In this document: piece by piece, positions 53,452 through 60,453 of the stretch
Layout of the letters: the number at the start of each line of letters is the position of its first letter
How positions within the stretch are numbered: position 1 is the stretch's first letter
NCBI RefSeq assembly: GCF_003425685.1
Contig: NZ_QJKM01000015.1
Coordinates: forward strand, 62,001 to 126,000
Reading direction: 5' to 3'
From: Rhizobium terrae
Lineage (GTDB): Bacteria; Pseudomonadota; Alphaproteobacteria; Rhizobiales; Rhizobiaceae
Length of the DNA: 64,000 bases
Made by a program: the position numbers and the translations under genes
Notes under the pieces: generated by a model
Seen by the model: the letters and a program-made list of their open reading frames with translations, nothing else
The model's database searches: none
What the model was told of the DNA's origin: nothing

Positions 53452-54549
53452 ATGGCGACCTTTCTTCGCATCCTCGGCATCGAAACCAGCTGCGACGAGA
53501 CCGCTGCGGCGGTCGTCGCGCGCCATGAGGACGGCCGCGGTCAAATCCTGTCGGATGTGGTGCTTTCGCAGCTCGACGAGCACAGCGCCTATGGCGGCGT
53601 CGTGCCGGAGATCGCGGCGCGCGCCCATGTGGAAGCGCTCGACGGCCTGATCGAGGAGGCGCTCGCCCGTGCCGGCGTATCGCTCGCCGAGATCGATGCG
53701 GTGGCGGCGACCTCCGGACCCGGTCTCATCGGCGGATTGATCGTCGGGCTGATGACGGCAAAGGCGATCGCGCGGGCGGCCGGCAAGCCGCTGATCGCCA
53801 TCAATCACCTCGAAGGCCACGCACTGACGGCGCGGTTGACCGACGGGCTTTCCTTTCCCTACCTGATGCTGCTGGTTTCCGGCGGCCATACGCAGCTCGT
53901 GCTGGTGCGCGGCGTCGGCGAATACGAGCGCTGGGGCACGACGATCGACGATGCGCTCGGCGAGGCCTTCGACAAGACGGCGAAGCTGCTCGGCCTGCCC
54001 TATCCCGGCGGACCCGCGGTGGAAAAGGCGGCGCAGAGTGGTGACCCTGACCGGTTCAACTTGCCGCGTCCGCTGGTCGGCGAAGCGCGGCTCGACTTCT
54101 CCTTCTCCGGCCTCAAGACCGCGGTGCGCCAGGCGGCGACGGAAATCGCGCCGCTCTCCGAGCAGGACATCGCCGATATCTGCGCCTCGTTCCAGAAGGC
54201 GATTTCCCGCACGCTGCGCGACCGCATCGGTCGCGGTCTTGTCCGGTTCAGCCAGGAGTTCGGACATCTCGACGTCGACCGGGCGCTGGTCGTGGCCGGC
54301 GGGGTCGCCGCGAACCAGGAAATCCGCCGCACGCTGCAGGCCCTGTGTATCGAAAACGGTTTTCGCTTCATCGCGCCGCCGCTCAGGCTTTGCACCGACA
54401 ACGCGGCGATGATCGCGTGGGCCGGGCTCGAGCGGCTGGCTGAGGACATGCCGACAGACGATCTCGATGTTGCACCGCGCTCGCGCTGGCCGCTGGATGC
54501 CCATGCGCGAACCCTGCTCGGTTCAGGCAAGCGGGGTGCCAAGGCATGA
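53452..54549 (+). CDS. tsaD: tRNA N6-adenosine threonylcarbamoyltransferase TsaD
   Basis: 365 aa. Kae1/Qri7 family: LGIETSCDETAAAVV, metal histidines in INHLEGHALTARL, VSGGHTQLVLV, DFSFSGLKTAVRQ and VVAGGVAANQEIR. Transfers the threonylcarbamoyl group to A37 of tRNA, the modification later methylthiolated by MtaB (5006 in this window). The ATG at 53452 has AGGG before it. Its stop overlaps gpsA by four bases. Confidence 0.96.
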   Translation: MATFLRILGIETSCDETAAAVVARHEDGRGQILSDVVLSQLDEHSAYGGVVPEIAARAHVEALDGLIEEALARAGVSLAEIDAVAATSGPGLIGGLIVGLMTAKAIARAAGKPLIAINHLEGHALTARLTDGLSFPYLMLLVSGGHTQLVLVRGVGEYERWGTTIDDALGEAFDKTAKLLGLPYPGGPAVEKAAQSGDPDRFNLPRPLVGEARLDFSFSGLKTAVRQAATEIAPLSEQDIADICASFQKAISRTLRDRIGRGLVRFSQEFGHLDVDRALVVAGGVAANQEIRRTLQALCIENGFRFIAPPLRLCTDNAAMIAWAGLERLAEDMPTDDLDVAPRSRWPLDAHARTLLGSGKRGAKA

Positions 54550-55550
54550 GCGTCCGGGAAAGCATCGTCGTCATCGGTGCCGGCGCCTTCGGGACGGCGC
54601 TCGCGACGGTCATCGCGCTGGAGGGTCGGCATGCGGTGACGCTGGTCGGCCGCGACCCGGCTTTGATGAGCGATCTCAGGGACGATCGGGTTCACGACGC
54701 GGCGCTGCCGGGCGTGCCGCTGCCGGATGCGCTGGAATTTTCCGCCGAGCCGGACGCGATCGAAGCGGCAAATCTCGTGCTCTTCGCCATGCCCTCCCAG
54801 GCGCAGGCCGATGCGGCCCGGCACTATGGCCCTTACCTGGCTGAGAATGCCGTGGTCGTCACCTGCGCCAAGGGCATCGACAAGTCGTCGAACCGGCTGC
54901 TGACCGAGGTGCTGGAGGCCGAACTGCCGCGGCATGCGGTGGCGGCGCTGTCCGGTCCGGGCTTTGCTGCCGATATCGCCCGCGGCCTGCCGACGGCGAT
55001 GGCGATCGCCGCCGAAGATCAGGCGCTTGCGGAGCGGCTGGCCAATGCGCTTTCAGGGCGGACCTTTCGTCTTTACGCGTCAACCGACCGGACGGGGGTG
55101 CAGCTCGGCGGTGCGCTGAAGAACGTGCTCGCAATCGCCTGCGGCATCGTCGAGGGCGCCGGCCTGGGCGAGTCGGCGCGGGCAGCGCTGATCTCGCGCG
55201 GGCTTGCGGAAATGTCGCGGCTGGTCGAGGCGATGGGCGGCAAGGCCGACACGGTACGCGGCCTGTCCGGTCTCGGCGATCTCGTGCTGACCGGCACCAG
55301 CCATCAATCGCGGAACCTGCGGTTCGGCATCGCGCTCGGCCAGACTGGTGGAAACTCGGGCGAGCCGGCGGCAACGGTTGGCGGGCCGCTGGTCGAGGGC
55401 GCGTTCGCTGCGTCGGTCGCCGCCCGGCTCGGCGAAAAATTCGCCGTCGAATTGCCGATCATCGGCGCCGTTGCGGCGATCATCGACGGCAGGCTCGATG
55501 TCATGGCGGCCATGGAGCAGCTGATGACAAGGCCGATCACGACGGAATAG
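54546..55550 (+). CDS. gpsA: Glycerol-3-phosphate dehydrogenase [NAD(P)+]
   Basis: 334 aa. The nucleotide loop is VIGAGAFGTALATVIA, with CAKGIDKSSNRLLTEV, GVQLGGALKNVLAIACGIVE (catalytic Lys) and GLSGLGDLVLTGTSHQSRN. Makes sn-glycerol 3-phosphate for phospholipids. ATGA overlap with tsaD, the usual tsaD-gpsA pair of rhizobia; a YciI-like gene follows after 75 bases. Confidence 0.96.
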   Translation: MSVRESIVVIGAGAFGTALATVIALEGRHAVTLVGRDPALMSDLRDDRVHDAALPGVPLPDALEFSAEPDAIEAANLVLFAMPSQAQADAARHYGPYLAENAVVVTCAKGIDKSSNRLLTEVLEAELPRHAVAALSGPGFAADIARGLPTAMAIAAEDQALAERLANALSGRTFRLYASTDRTGVQLGGALKNVLAIACGIVEGAGLGESARAALISRGLAEMSRLVEAMGGKADTVRGLSGLGDLVLTGTSHQSRNLRFGIALGQTGGNSGEPAATVGGPLVEGAFAASVAARLGEKFAVELPIIGAVAAIIDGRLDVMAAMEQLMTRPITTE

Positions 55551-55625
55551 TAATTCTTCAGTTCATCGCGCATCTCGTCTGAAAACCGCTTCACGCTTTT
55601 CGGGATGCGCTCTTAGGAGAGACCG

Positions 55626-55916
55626 ATGCTGTTTGCCTTCCTCTGCACCGACAAGCCCGGGCATTTGAATGTCCGCATGGAAACCCGTCCGACACATGTC
55701 GAGCATCTGAACAAGCTGAATGCCGAAGGCACGCTGAAGTTCGCAGGCCCCTTTCTCGATGACGACGGCAAGCCGAACGGCAGCCTCGTGGTCGTCGAAG
55801 CCGCCGACATCGCCGCTGCCCGCACGATCGCCGAAGCCGATCCCTATTATATGGCGGGCCTGTTCGAGAAGGTCGAAGTGAAAGCCTGGAACTGGGTCTT
55901 CAACAAGCCGGAGTGA
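55626..55916 (+). CDS. YciI family protein
   Basis: 96 aa. Ferredoxin-like YciI fold: LFAFLCTDKPGHLNVRMETR, THVEHLNKLNAEGTLKFAGP with the family His and a following acidic loop DDDGKPNGSLVVVEAAD, then DPYYMAGLFEKVEVKAWNWV. Unlike the protein at 29032 it has no DGPF motif. Enzymatic role unproven. AGGAGAGACC precedes the ATG; the stop overlaps or abuts the EVE gene. Confidence 0.9.
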   Translation: MLFAFLCTDKPGHLNVRMETRPTHVEHLNKLNAEGTLKFAGPFLDDDGKPNGSLVVVEAADIAAARTIAEADPYYMAGLFEKVEVKAWNWVFNKPE

Positions 55917-55924
55917 GGCGACAG

Positions 55925-56365
55925 ATGGCGTATTGGCTGTACAAATCCGAACCCTCCTCCTGGTCCTGGGAACAGCAGAAGGCGGCCGGCGACAAGGGCA
56001 CCGAATGGACCGGCGTGCGCAACTATCTGGCACGCAACAACATGCGGGCCATGAAGATCGGCGACAAGGGGTTCTTCTACCACTCCAATGACGGACTCGA
56101 GATCGTCGGGATCGTCGAGGTCTGCGCGCTGTCGCATCCCGATTCGACGGCCAAGGGCGATCCCAAGTGGGATTGCGTCGATATCCGCGCCGTGACCGAC
56201 ATGCCGAAGCCGGTGACGCTCAAGGACATCAAGGCCAACCCGAAGTTCGAGAAGATGTCGCTGGTGACCTCGATGCGGCTTTCGGTGCAGCCGGTGACGG
56301 ACGAGGAATATTTCGAGATCTGCAAACTCGGCGGCCTCGACAATCCGCCGAAATCGCCGGCCTGA
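55925..56365 (+). CDS. EVE domain protein
   Basis: 146 aa. EVE (PUA-like) fold: YWLYKSEPSSWSWEQQ, TEWTGVRNYLARNNMRAMKI, DKGFFYHSNDGLEIVGIVEV and KFEKMSLVTSMRLSVQPVTD. EVE domains bind modified bases in DNA or RNA; the ligand here is not known. The ATG at 55925 is chosen, with GAGG before it; a GTG at 55913 overlapping the YciI stop is possible. Part of a tight tsaD-gpsA-YciI-EVE-methyltransferase run. Confidence 0.9.
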   Translation: MAYWLYKSEPSSWSWEQQKAAGDKGTEWTGVRNYLARNNMRAMKIGDKGFFYHSNDGLEIVGIVEVCALSHPDSTAKGDPKWDCVDIRAVTDMPKPVTLKDIKANPKFEKMSLVTSMRLSVQPVTDEEYFEICKLGGLDNPPKSPA

Positions 56366-56372
56366 CGCGATC

Positions 56373-57020
56373 TTGAAGACCGATCCGCGGACCTTCATCC
56401 TTCAGAACACCGATATCATGCGGCCGCCGCATGTGCCGGAGATCCGGCTGCATCTGGCCAGCGAAGCGCATGACCTCTGGCTGAAGACGGAAGAGGATCT
56501 GGAGGAGATCGGCCTTCCGCCGCCCTTCTGGGCCTTTGCCTGGGCAGGGGGCCAGGGGCTTGCCCGCTATATCCTCGACAATCCCGATGTGGTCGCAGGC
56601 AGGCGGGTGCTGGATTTCGCCAGCGGCTCCGGGCTAGTGGCGATCGCGGCAGGGCTCGCCGGCGCCGTCGAGGTACTGGCCGCGGACATCGATCCGTGGG
56701 CTGCGAGCGCCATAGCGCTGAATGCGGCGGAGAACGGGGTGACGATCCGCTCCACGGCCGAAAACCAGATCGGCAAGGCGGTCGAGGCGGATGTCATCCT
56801 CGCCGGCGACGTCTTCTACGACCGGGAGTTTGCGGGCGCCCTGATCCCGTGGTTCACGCGGCTGGCGGGTGAGGGGAAGCTGGTTCTGGTCGGCGATCCC
56901 GGCCGCAGCTATTGCCCGAAGGCTCGGCTCGAACAGCTTGCCGTCTATGAAGTGCCGGTGACCCGGGCGCTGGAGGACAGCGAGGTGAAGAAGACGACGG
57001 TGTGGCGGTTCTGCGCGTAG
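56373..57020 (+). CDS. Class I SAM-dependent methyltransferase (PrmA/COG3897-like)
   Basis: 215 aa. The family opening FILQNTDIMRPPHVPEIRLH is included only if the TTG at 56373 is the start; an ATG at 56418 would cut it. SAM-binding motif VLDFASGSGLVAIAAG, acidic end of strand 2 ADIDPWA, post-motif DVILAGDVFYDREF. Related proteins methylate lysines of electron-transfer or ribosomal proteins; target here unknown. It starts seven bases after the EVE gene. Confidence 0.88.
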   Translation: MKTDPRTFILQNTDIMRPPHVPEIRLHLASEAHDLWLKTEEDLEEIGLPPPFWAFAWAGGQGLARYILDNPDVVAGRRVLDFASGSGLVAIAAGLAGAVEVLAADIDPWAASAIALNAAENGVTIRSTAENQIGKAVEADVILAGDVFYDREFAGALIPWFTRLAGEGKLVLVGDPGRSYCPKARLEQLAVYEVPVTRALEDSEVKKTTVWRFCA

Positions 57021-57108
57021 TCGATTTCCGGTTTCGGCGAATAGCTTGACGTTCTTGGCGGAGACGGCCGGCTGGAGGAGTCGCGTTCCTGCCACGGGCT
57101 CGGGTTTG

Positions 57109-57282
57109 TTAGCCGTGGTCAGATTTTAGGCCAAGGCCGAAGATCTGACCACGCGGATGGCGACAAGCCTTCGCACGGGACTCGCTCACGCCTCCGCCGT
57201 TGAAATCAACTTCATTGATTTCCGCCCTTCGGCCAACGTTCAGGAGCCCCGCGCAGTGACCTGCCGTGGCTTTGTCAAAGAT
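57109..57282 (-). repeat. Hairpin-rich unit downstream of repeat copy B
   Basis: An 11-bp perfect stem CGTGGTCAGAT (57114-57124) with ATCTGACCACG (57143-57153) and an 8-bp perfect stem GAAATCAA/TTGATTTC (57202-57222). It abuts copy B but is absent from copy A, so it is either an extra module or a neighbouring repeat. I suspect a dispersed rhizobial repeat, from memory of similar spurious annotated proteins; not verifiable here. Confidence 0.4.
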
Positions 57283-57601
57283 CGGAGAGCCCACACGAAT
57301 GCGGAACCTCGTTTAGTTTATATATGTGGCTCCGCATTCGCGTGGCCTTCGGCGTTTTCTCGGGACTTCCGGTCCCTACAGGTGATCACCTCGCCTCGCT
57401 GCGTGGCATTTCCGCCACTTGCACGGCTCAACCGAACCCGGCCCGGCGGCCAGGGGGAGGCTTGACAGGAACACGTGCCTTGGCAAGCACGCGCTCCATG
57501 GCTTTCACCTCTTCCACCTTCCCCGCACGTTACGGTTCCGATGAAAGCGCCGGCCCCCGCCTGCCCGCGAACGTCTCGCGAAACACTCCGGCGACGGAAG
57601 C
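57283..57601 (-). repeat. Structured repeat copy B, candidate non-coding RNA
   Basis: 319 bases, the reverse-complement partner of 3612-3929. The first 100 bases and a 49-base inner block are identical to copy A. The variable hairpin (57464-57501, 38 bases) has the stem GGAGCGCGTGC/GCACGTGTTCC, unlike copy A in sequence but well paired. The next stem is GTGGC/GCCAC (57403-57418) in place of GTGGTC/GGCTAC. The final 18-bp stem and GGCTCTCCG end are the same, with a changed AT-rich loop. It points away from the GST gene, towards the 3' end of the methyltransferase gene. Confidence 0.6.
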
Positions 57602-57664
57602 ACGGGGATTGTAGGCAGAAAGCTGGAGGGCGGGGATGATGATATGGTCAAGTCATTGGAGATG
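57602..57664 (-). promoter_or_regulatory. Putative promoter of repeat copy B
   Basis: Reading the minus strand: CATCTCCAATGACTT (57664-57650), TCATCCCCGCCC (57639-57628), CCTACAAT (57615-57608), then six bases to the start of the invariant body. The same blocks with almost the same gaps precede copy A. TACAAT is a fair -10 box. Confidence 0.45.
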
Positions 57665-57787
57665 CTGGGCAAGGGCGATGAATTGTCCACGGGCAAAACC
57701 GAACAGCGGCATTGGAGGGCAGACCTCGCCATACCCCCTTGCCATCCCCACAGAACACGCTCGGCCGACGAGTCTACAATGGAGCCA

Positions 57788-58372
57788 TTACGCCAATCCT
57801 TCCTCGGCGAATGCCTGGATGACCGATGGCCGCGTCTTCATTCGGTCGAATCCAGCTTGCAGGTTTTGTGGCAGATCGACGCCGCTTTTCGGTGCGACCA
57901 TTAGAATCCAGAACAGATAGCAATCAGCGATCGTCATCTCGCCGGTGATCAGGAATTGTTTGTCGCCCATCTGGTCGGCGAGGATAGCGAAGGAATTTTG
58001 GAGCTTTGCGCGGGCGCGAACCTTTTCCGGTTCCGGGAAATCCTTGAAGAAAGGGATATAATTCGTATGGATCTCGGACGACATGAAGGCGAGGGCCTCC
58101 AGCGTCCGCCAGCGGGCAATGCCTTCGCCGGGAAGAAGCTTGCCGCTCCGTTCGCCGATATAGTTCAGGATGATCTGGTTTTCCGTCAGGATCGTACCGT
58201 CCTCAAGCTCGAGGGTGGGGATATAGCCTTTCGGGTTGATCGACAGGAAATCGCGGCCGTCTTCGGTCTTCTTTTCATGATTGATGGCGGACAGCGTGTA
58301 GGGAAGACCGGTCTCGATCAAGGCGATATGATCGGCCAGGCTGCAGGCCGCCGGATAATAAAAGAGGTTCAT
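57788..58372 (-). CDS. Glutathione S-transferase family protein
   Basis: 194 aa. Thioredoxin-like N-domain: MNLFYYPAACSLADHIALIE, with Ser/Cys near residue 10 as possible catalytic residues, NPKGYIPTLELEDGTILTEN (cis-Pro and the glutathione-binding E-N/S), and an all-helical C-domain (about 85-194). Beta/theta-like bacterial GST. Divergent from an HxlR regulator with a perfect palindrome between them, so probably its target. Start at 58372 is followed by family homology at once; codons upstream are not homologous. Confidence 0.9.
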   Translation of the reverse strand: MNLFYYPAACSLADHIALIETGLPYTLSAINHEKKTEDGRDFLSINPKGYIPTLELEDGTILTENQIILNYIGERSGKLLPGEGIARWRTLEALAFMSSEIHTNYIPFFKDFPEPEKVRARAKLQNSFAILADQMGDKQFLITGEMTIADCYLFWILMVAPKSGVDLPQNLQAGFDRMKTRPSVIQAFAEEGLA

Positions 58373-58455
58373 GGTGGTCTCCTTGCGGTAGACCGCGTCT
58401 GCGGGCTTCTTCCTGCAGAGGCAGTCTACAATGTTGACCACAGCCATTTATGTGA

Positions 58456-58488
58456 CCTAAAAATACCCGTCAAAAGCATATTTTTAGG
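58456..58488. promoter_or_regulatory. Operator-like perfect inverted repeat between GST and HxlR genes
   Basis: CCTAAAAATA (58456-58465) and TATTTTTAGG (58479-58488) are perfect 10-bp inverted arms 13 bases apart. The right arm merges with the hxlR ribosome site (TAGGAGCAGG). Fits binding by a winged-helix dimer on one DNA face and autoregulation; function is inference. Confidence 0.7.
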
Positions 58489-58498
58489 AGCAGGTCAG

Positions 58499-58867
58499 AT
58501 GGATGTGACCGCCAAGCCGGCGCATGCCGACTGCAGGGCCGTCAGCGAAATCCTGAGCCGCGTCGGCGACAAATGGACGATCCAGGTTGTCGTGGCGTTG
58601 CGGCTCGGTTCTCAGCGGTTCAACGGGATCAAGCGGCATGTGGGCGGTATTTCGCAGCAGATGCTGACGCGCACGCTGAAGACACTGGAGCGGGACGGCA
58701 TGGTGGAACGGGCCGTTCATCCCAGCACCCCGCCGCAGGTCGAATATACGCTGACGCCGCTCGGTCATTCCCTGGCCGAGACTGCACATCAGCTTGCCCA
58801 GTGGGCGGCCGCCCATCGGGTGGAGATCGAGGACAACCGCCTTCTATACGACGCCCGTTTGTCGTGA
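58499..58867 (+). CDS. HxlR family transcriptional regulator
   Basis: 122 aa. HxlR winged helix: CRAVSEILSRVGDKWTIQVV, LGSQRFNGIKRHVGGISQQM, LTRTLKTLERDGMVERAVHP, VEYTLTPLGHSLAETAHQLA. Cys12 is in the position used for redox or electrophile sensing in several HxlR proteins, which would suit control of a GST gene. The ATG at 58499 has TAGGAG before it. It probably binds the palindrome at 58456-58488. Confidence 0.93.
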   Translation: MDVTAKPAHADCRAVSEILSRVGDKWTIQVVVALRLGSQRFNGIKRHVGGISQQMLTRTLKTLERDGMVERAVHPSTPPQVEYTLTPLGHSLAETAHQLAQWAAAHRVEIEDNRLLYDARLS

Positions 58868-58918
58868 GACGAGGTGCGGGCTTATATCGCGATGGCGAGC
58901 CCATCCTATCTTTCGGCC

Positions 58919-59377
58919 TCAATTGCCGCCGCGGATGATGCAGACGCCGGCTTCGAAAGCGCAGGACTGAGAGGCGAAGACGTTGCCGCCCATGGCTTGT
59001 TCGACATCGATGATCTTGGCCTTGGGGGCGAGCACCGCCTTGTCCGTGACGGAAGCCGGCCAGACGTCGCGCAGGAAAAAGGTGCCGAGCCCGCGGACGC
59101 CGTAGGCCTCGATTGAACCGCCGTAGAAATTGCCGAGGCGGCGGATATGGGAAATGGATCTATCGGAAGCCACCTGCCGGTCGATTTCGGCGGGTCGATT
59201 GCGGCGGCCGTCGCCCTGGCGGTCCCAGCGGCTGTTTTCGACCCGGTGGTAACCGTGGCCGCGATCACCCCAGTCCCGCCGGCGGTCGCCGGCTTCGGCG
59301 GCGGGTGGGAAGGCCGCGGCGAGGGCAGATACAAGGGCTGCGGCGGCGAGAACAGGCTTCATATGATTCGCTATCAT
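58919..59377 (-). CDS. Secreted hypothetical protein, Arg/Gly/Asp-rich N-terminus
   Basis: 152 aa, not recognised. Signal peptide (about 1-29, PPAAEA), then a charged low-complexity stretch GDRRRDWGDRGHGYHRVENS, then a compact C-terminal part: HIRRLGNFYGGSIEAYGVRG, TFFLRDVWPASVTDKAVLAP, KAKIIDVEQAM. Two cysteines near the end (SCAFEAGVC) may form a disulfide in the periplasm. The ATG at 59377 is used (GGAG seven bases before); a TTG at 59395 is possible. A canonical TTAA-N7-TTAAC site lies 22 bases upstream. Confidence 0.75.
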   Translation of the reverse strand: MIANHMKPVLAAAALVSALAAAFPPAAEAGDRRRDWGDRGHGYHRVENSRWDRQGDGRRNRPAEIDRQVASDRSISHIRRLGNFYGGSIEAYGVRGLGTFFLRDVWPASVTDKAVLAPKAKIIDVEQAMGGNVFASQSCAFEAGVCIIRGGN

Positions 59378-59398
59378 GGCGAACTCCGTCTTCAATGG

Positions 59399-59414
59399 TT
59401 AACGAAAGGTTAAC
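59399..59414. promoter_or_regulatory. Candidate CtrA site upstream of the secreted hypothetical gene
   Basis: TTAA-CGAAAGG-TTAAC on the plus strand; the minus strand reads TTAA-CCTTTCG-TTAAC, so the full consensus occurs both ways. It lies 22 bases before the start codon of the minus-strand gene, close enough to overlap its promoter. Confidence 0.5.
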
Positions 59415-59586
59415 ATGGAACGGAGGGAAACGTGCTGCCGGCAACGAATTCTTTGCAAATCATGGTTAACGTCGCCCCGAAGTTTGACGACGTGCGGCCA
59501 CGAGAAAGACACAATCGATTAAATTCGGAATCCCTCTGAATTGTTCTTGTCGTCCGACATCCGTACGATTAAACCACGCCAATGAT

Positions 59587-59617
59587 GCAATGCACATTTT
59601 CTCAGCATGTGCATTGC
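59587..59617. promoter_or_regulatory. Perfect 11-bp inverted repeat in the sdhCDAB leader
   Basis: GCAATGCACAT (59587-59597) and ATGTGCATTGC (59607-59617) with a 9-base spacer, 45 bases before the sdhC start. No T-run follows. Could be an operator for a dimeric regulator or a leader RNA stem; I do not recognise the sequence. Confidence 0.55.
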
Positions 59618-59662
59618 GGGCGTCCCGCCCCTTGATACCGCATACGACGCCGCGAGGTTCTG

Positions 59663-60055
59663 ATGGCGAATGTGACAAATAACCGGCCCCTGTCGCCGCA
59701 TCTGCAAATCTACAAGTTTATTCCCACCATGGCGATGTCGATCGTCCACCGTATCACCGGCGGCGCGCTCTACTTCGGTACGCTGCTGGTTGCCGCCTGG
59801 CTTATCGCCGCGGCATCGGGTGAGGGGTATTTCAACCTGGTCAACGGGCTGTTCGGCTCGATCATCGGCCAGATCGTCCTGTTCGGCTATACCTGGGCTG
59901 TTCTTCACCATCTGCTCGGCGGCCTGCGCCACATCATGTGGGACATCGGCTACGGTTTCGAGAAGGAATTCTCGACCATGCTGGCCAAGGCCAATCTCGT
60001 CGCCTCCATCGCACTGACCGTCGTGGTCTGGGCGATCGTGCTCATCGTTCGCTGA
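59663..60055 (+). CDS. sdhC: Succinate dehydrogenase cytochrome b556 subunit
   Basis: 130 aa with three helices. RPLSPHLQIYKFIPTMAMSI and VHRITGGALYFG are the family signature, and HHLLGGLRHIMWD holds the heme b ligand histidine. Membrane anchor and quinone site of complex II. GAGG precedes the ATG. First gene of sdhCDAB; an inverted repeat sits in its leader. Confidence 0.95.
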   Translation: MANVTNNRPLSPHLQIYKFIPTMAMSIVHRITGGALYFGTLLVAAWLIAAASGEGYFNLVNGLFGSIIGQIVLFGYTWAVLHHLLGGLRHIMWDIGYGFEKEFSTMLAKANLVASIALTVVVWAIVLIVR

Positions 60056-60066
60056 GGAGACCCACC

Positions 60067-60447
60067 ATGGATATGCGCACTCCTCTCGGAAAAGTCCGCG
60101 GGCTTGGCTCGGCCAAGAGCGGCACGGAGCATTTCTGGCGGGTGCGGACCACGTCGCTGGCGCTGGTTCCGCTGCTTGTCTTCTATATCGTCTTCCTGAT
60201 TATCTATGCCGGCAAGCCCTATGCCGAAGTGGTCGGCGCTCTTGCCAATCCCTTCGTCGCTACGATCAACGGCCTGACCGTCATCGCCAGCATCATCCAC
60301 ATGCGTCTCGGCATGGAAGAGATCATCCAGGACTACATCCATTCCGAAATCACGAAGCTCGTTCTTCTGATCCTCAACGCCTTCTTTTCCCTCGCGGTGG
60401 GCGGCCTCTGTCTTTTCGCCGTCCTGAAAATCGCATTTGCAGGATAA
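60067..60447 (+). CDS. sdhD: Succinate dehydrogenase hydrophobic membrane anchor subunit
   Basis: 126 aa with three helices. Begins MDMRTPLGKVRGLGSAKSGT, an alphaproteobacterial SdhD opening; HFWRVRTTSLALVPL and SIIHMRLGMEEIIQDYIHSE follow, with a heme/quinone-site His and Asp-Tyr. It starts 11 bases after sdhC and ends six bases before sdhA. Confidence 0.95.
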   Translation: MDMRTPLGKVRGLGSAKSGTEHFWRVRTTSLALVPLLVFYIVFLIIYAGKPYAEVVGALANPFVATINGLTVIASIIHMRLGMEEIIQDYIHSEITKLVLLILNAFFSLAVGGLCLFAVLKIAFAG

Positions 60448-60453
60448 TCCGTC

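Larger units (their letters stand above)
57021..57787. other. Gene-free interval carrying repeat copy B and a second hairpin-rich unit
   Basis: 767 bases with no convincing gene. 57109-57282 is a hairpin-rich stretch, 57283-57601 is copy B of the duplicated structured element (minus strand), and 57602-57664 holds its promoter-like blocks. Open frames in this interval on both strands read through the stems and share no features of coding sequence. Confidence 0.7.

Noticed and set aside
57109..57465. Open reading frames on both strands over copy B and its flank
   Set aside because: Same reason; similar short proteins are probably mis-annotated repeats in other rhizobial genomes, which I recall but cannot check here.
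57644..57904. Plus-strand open frame overlapping the end of the GST gene
   Set aside because: Antisense to the well-supported GST gene, no homology-like features, and covers the promoter-like region of copy B.
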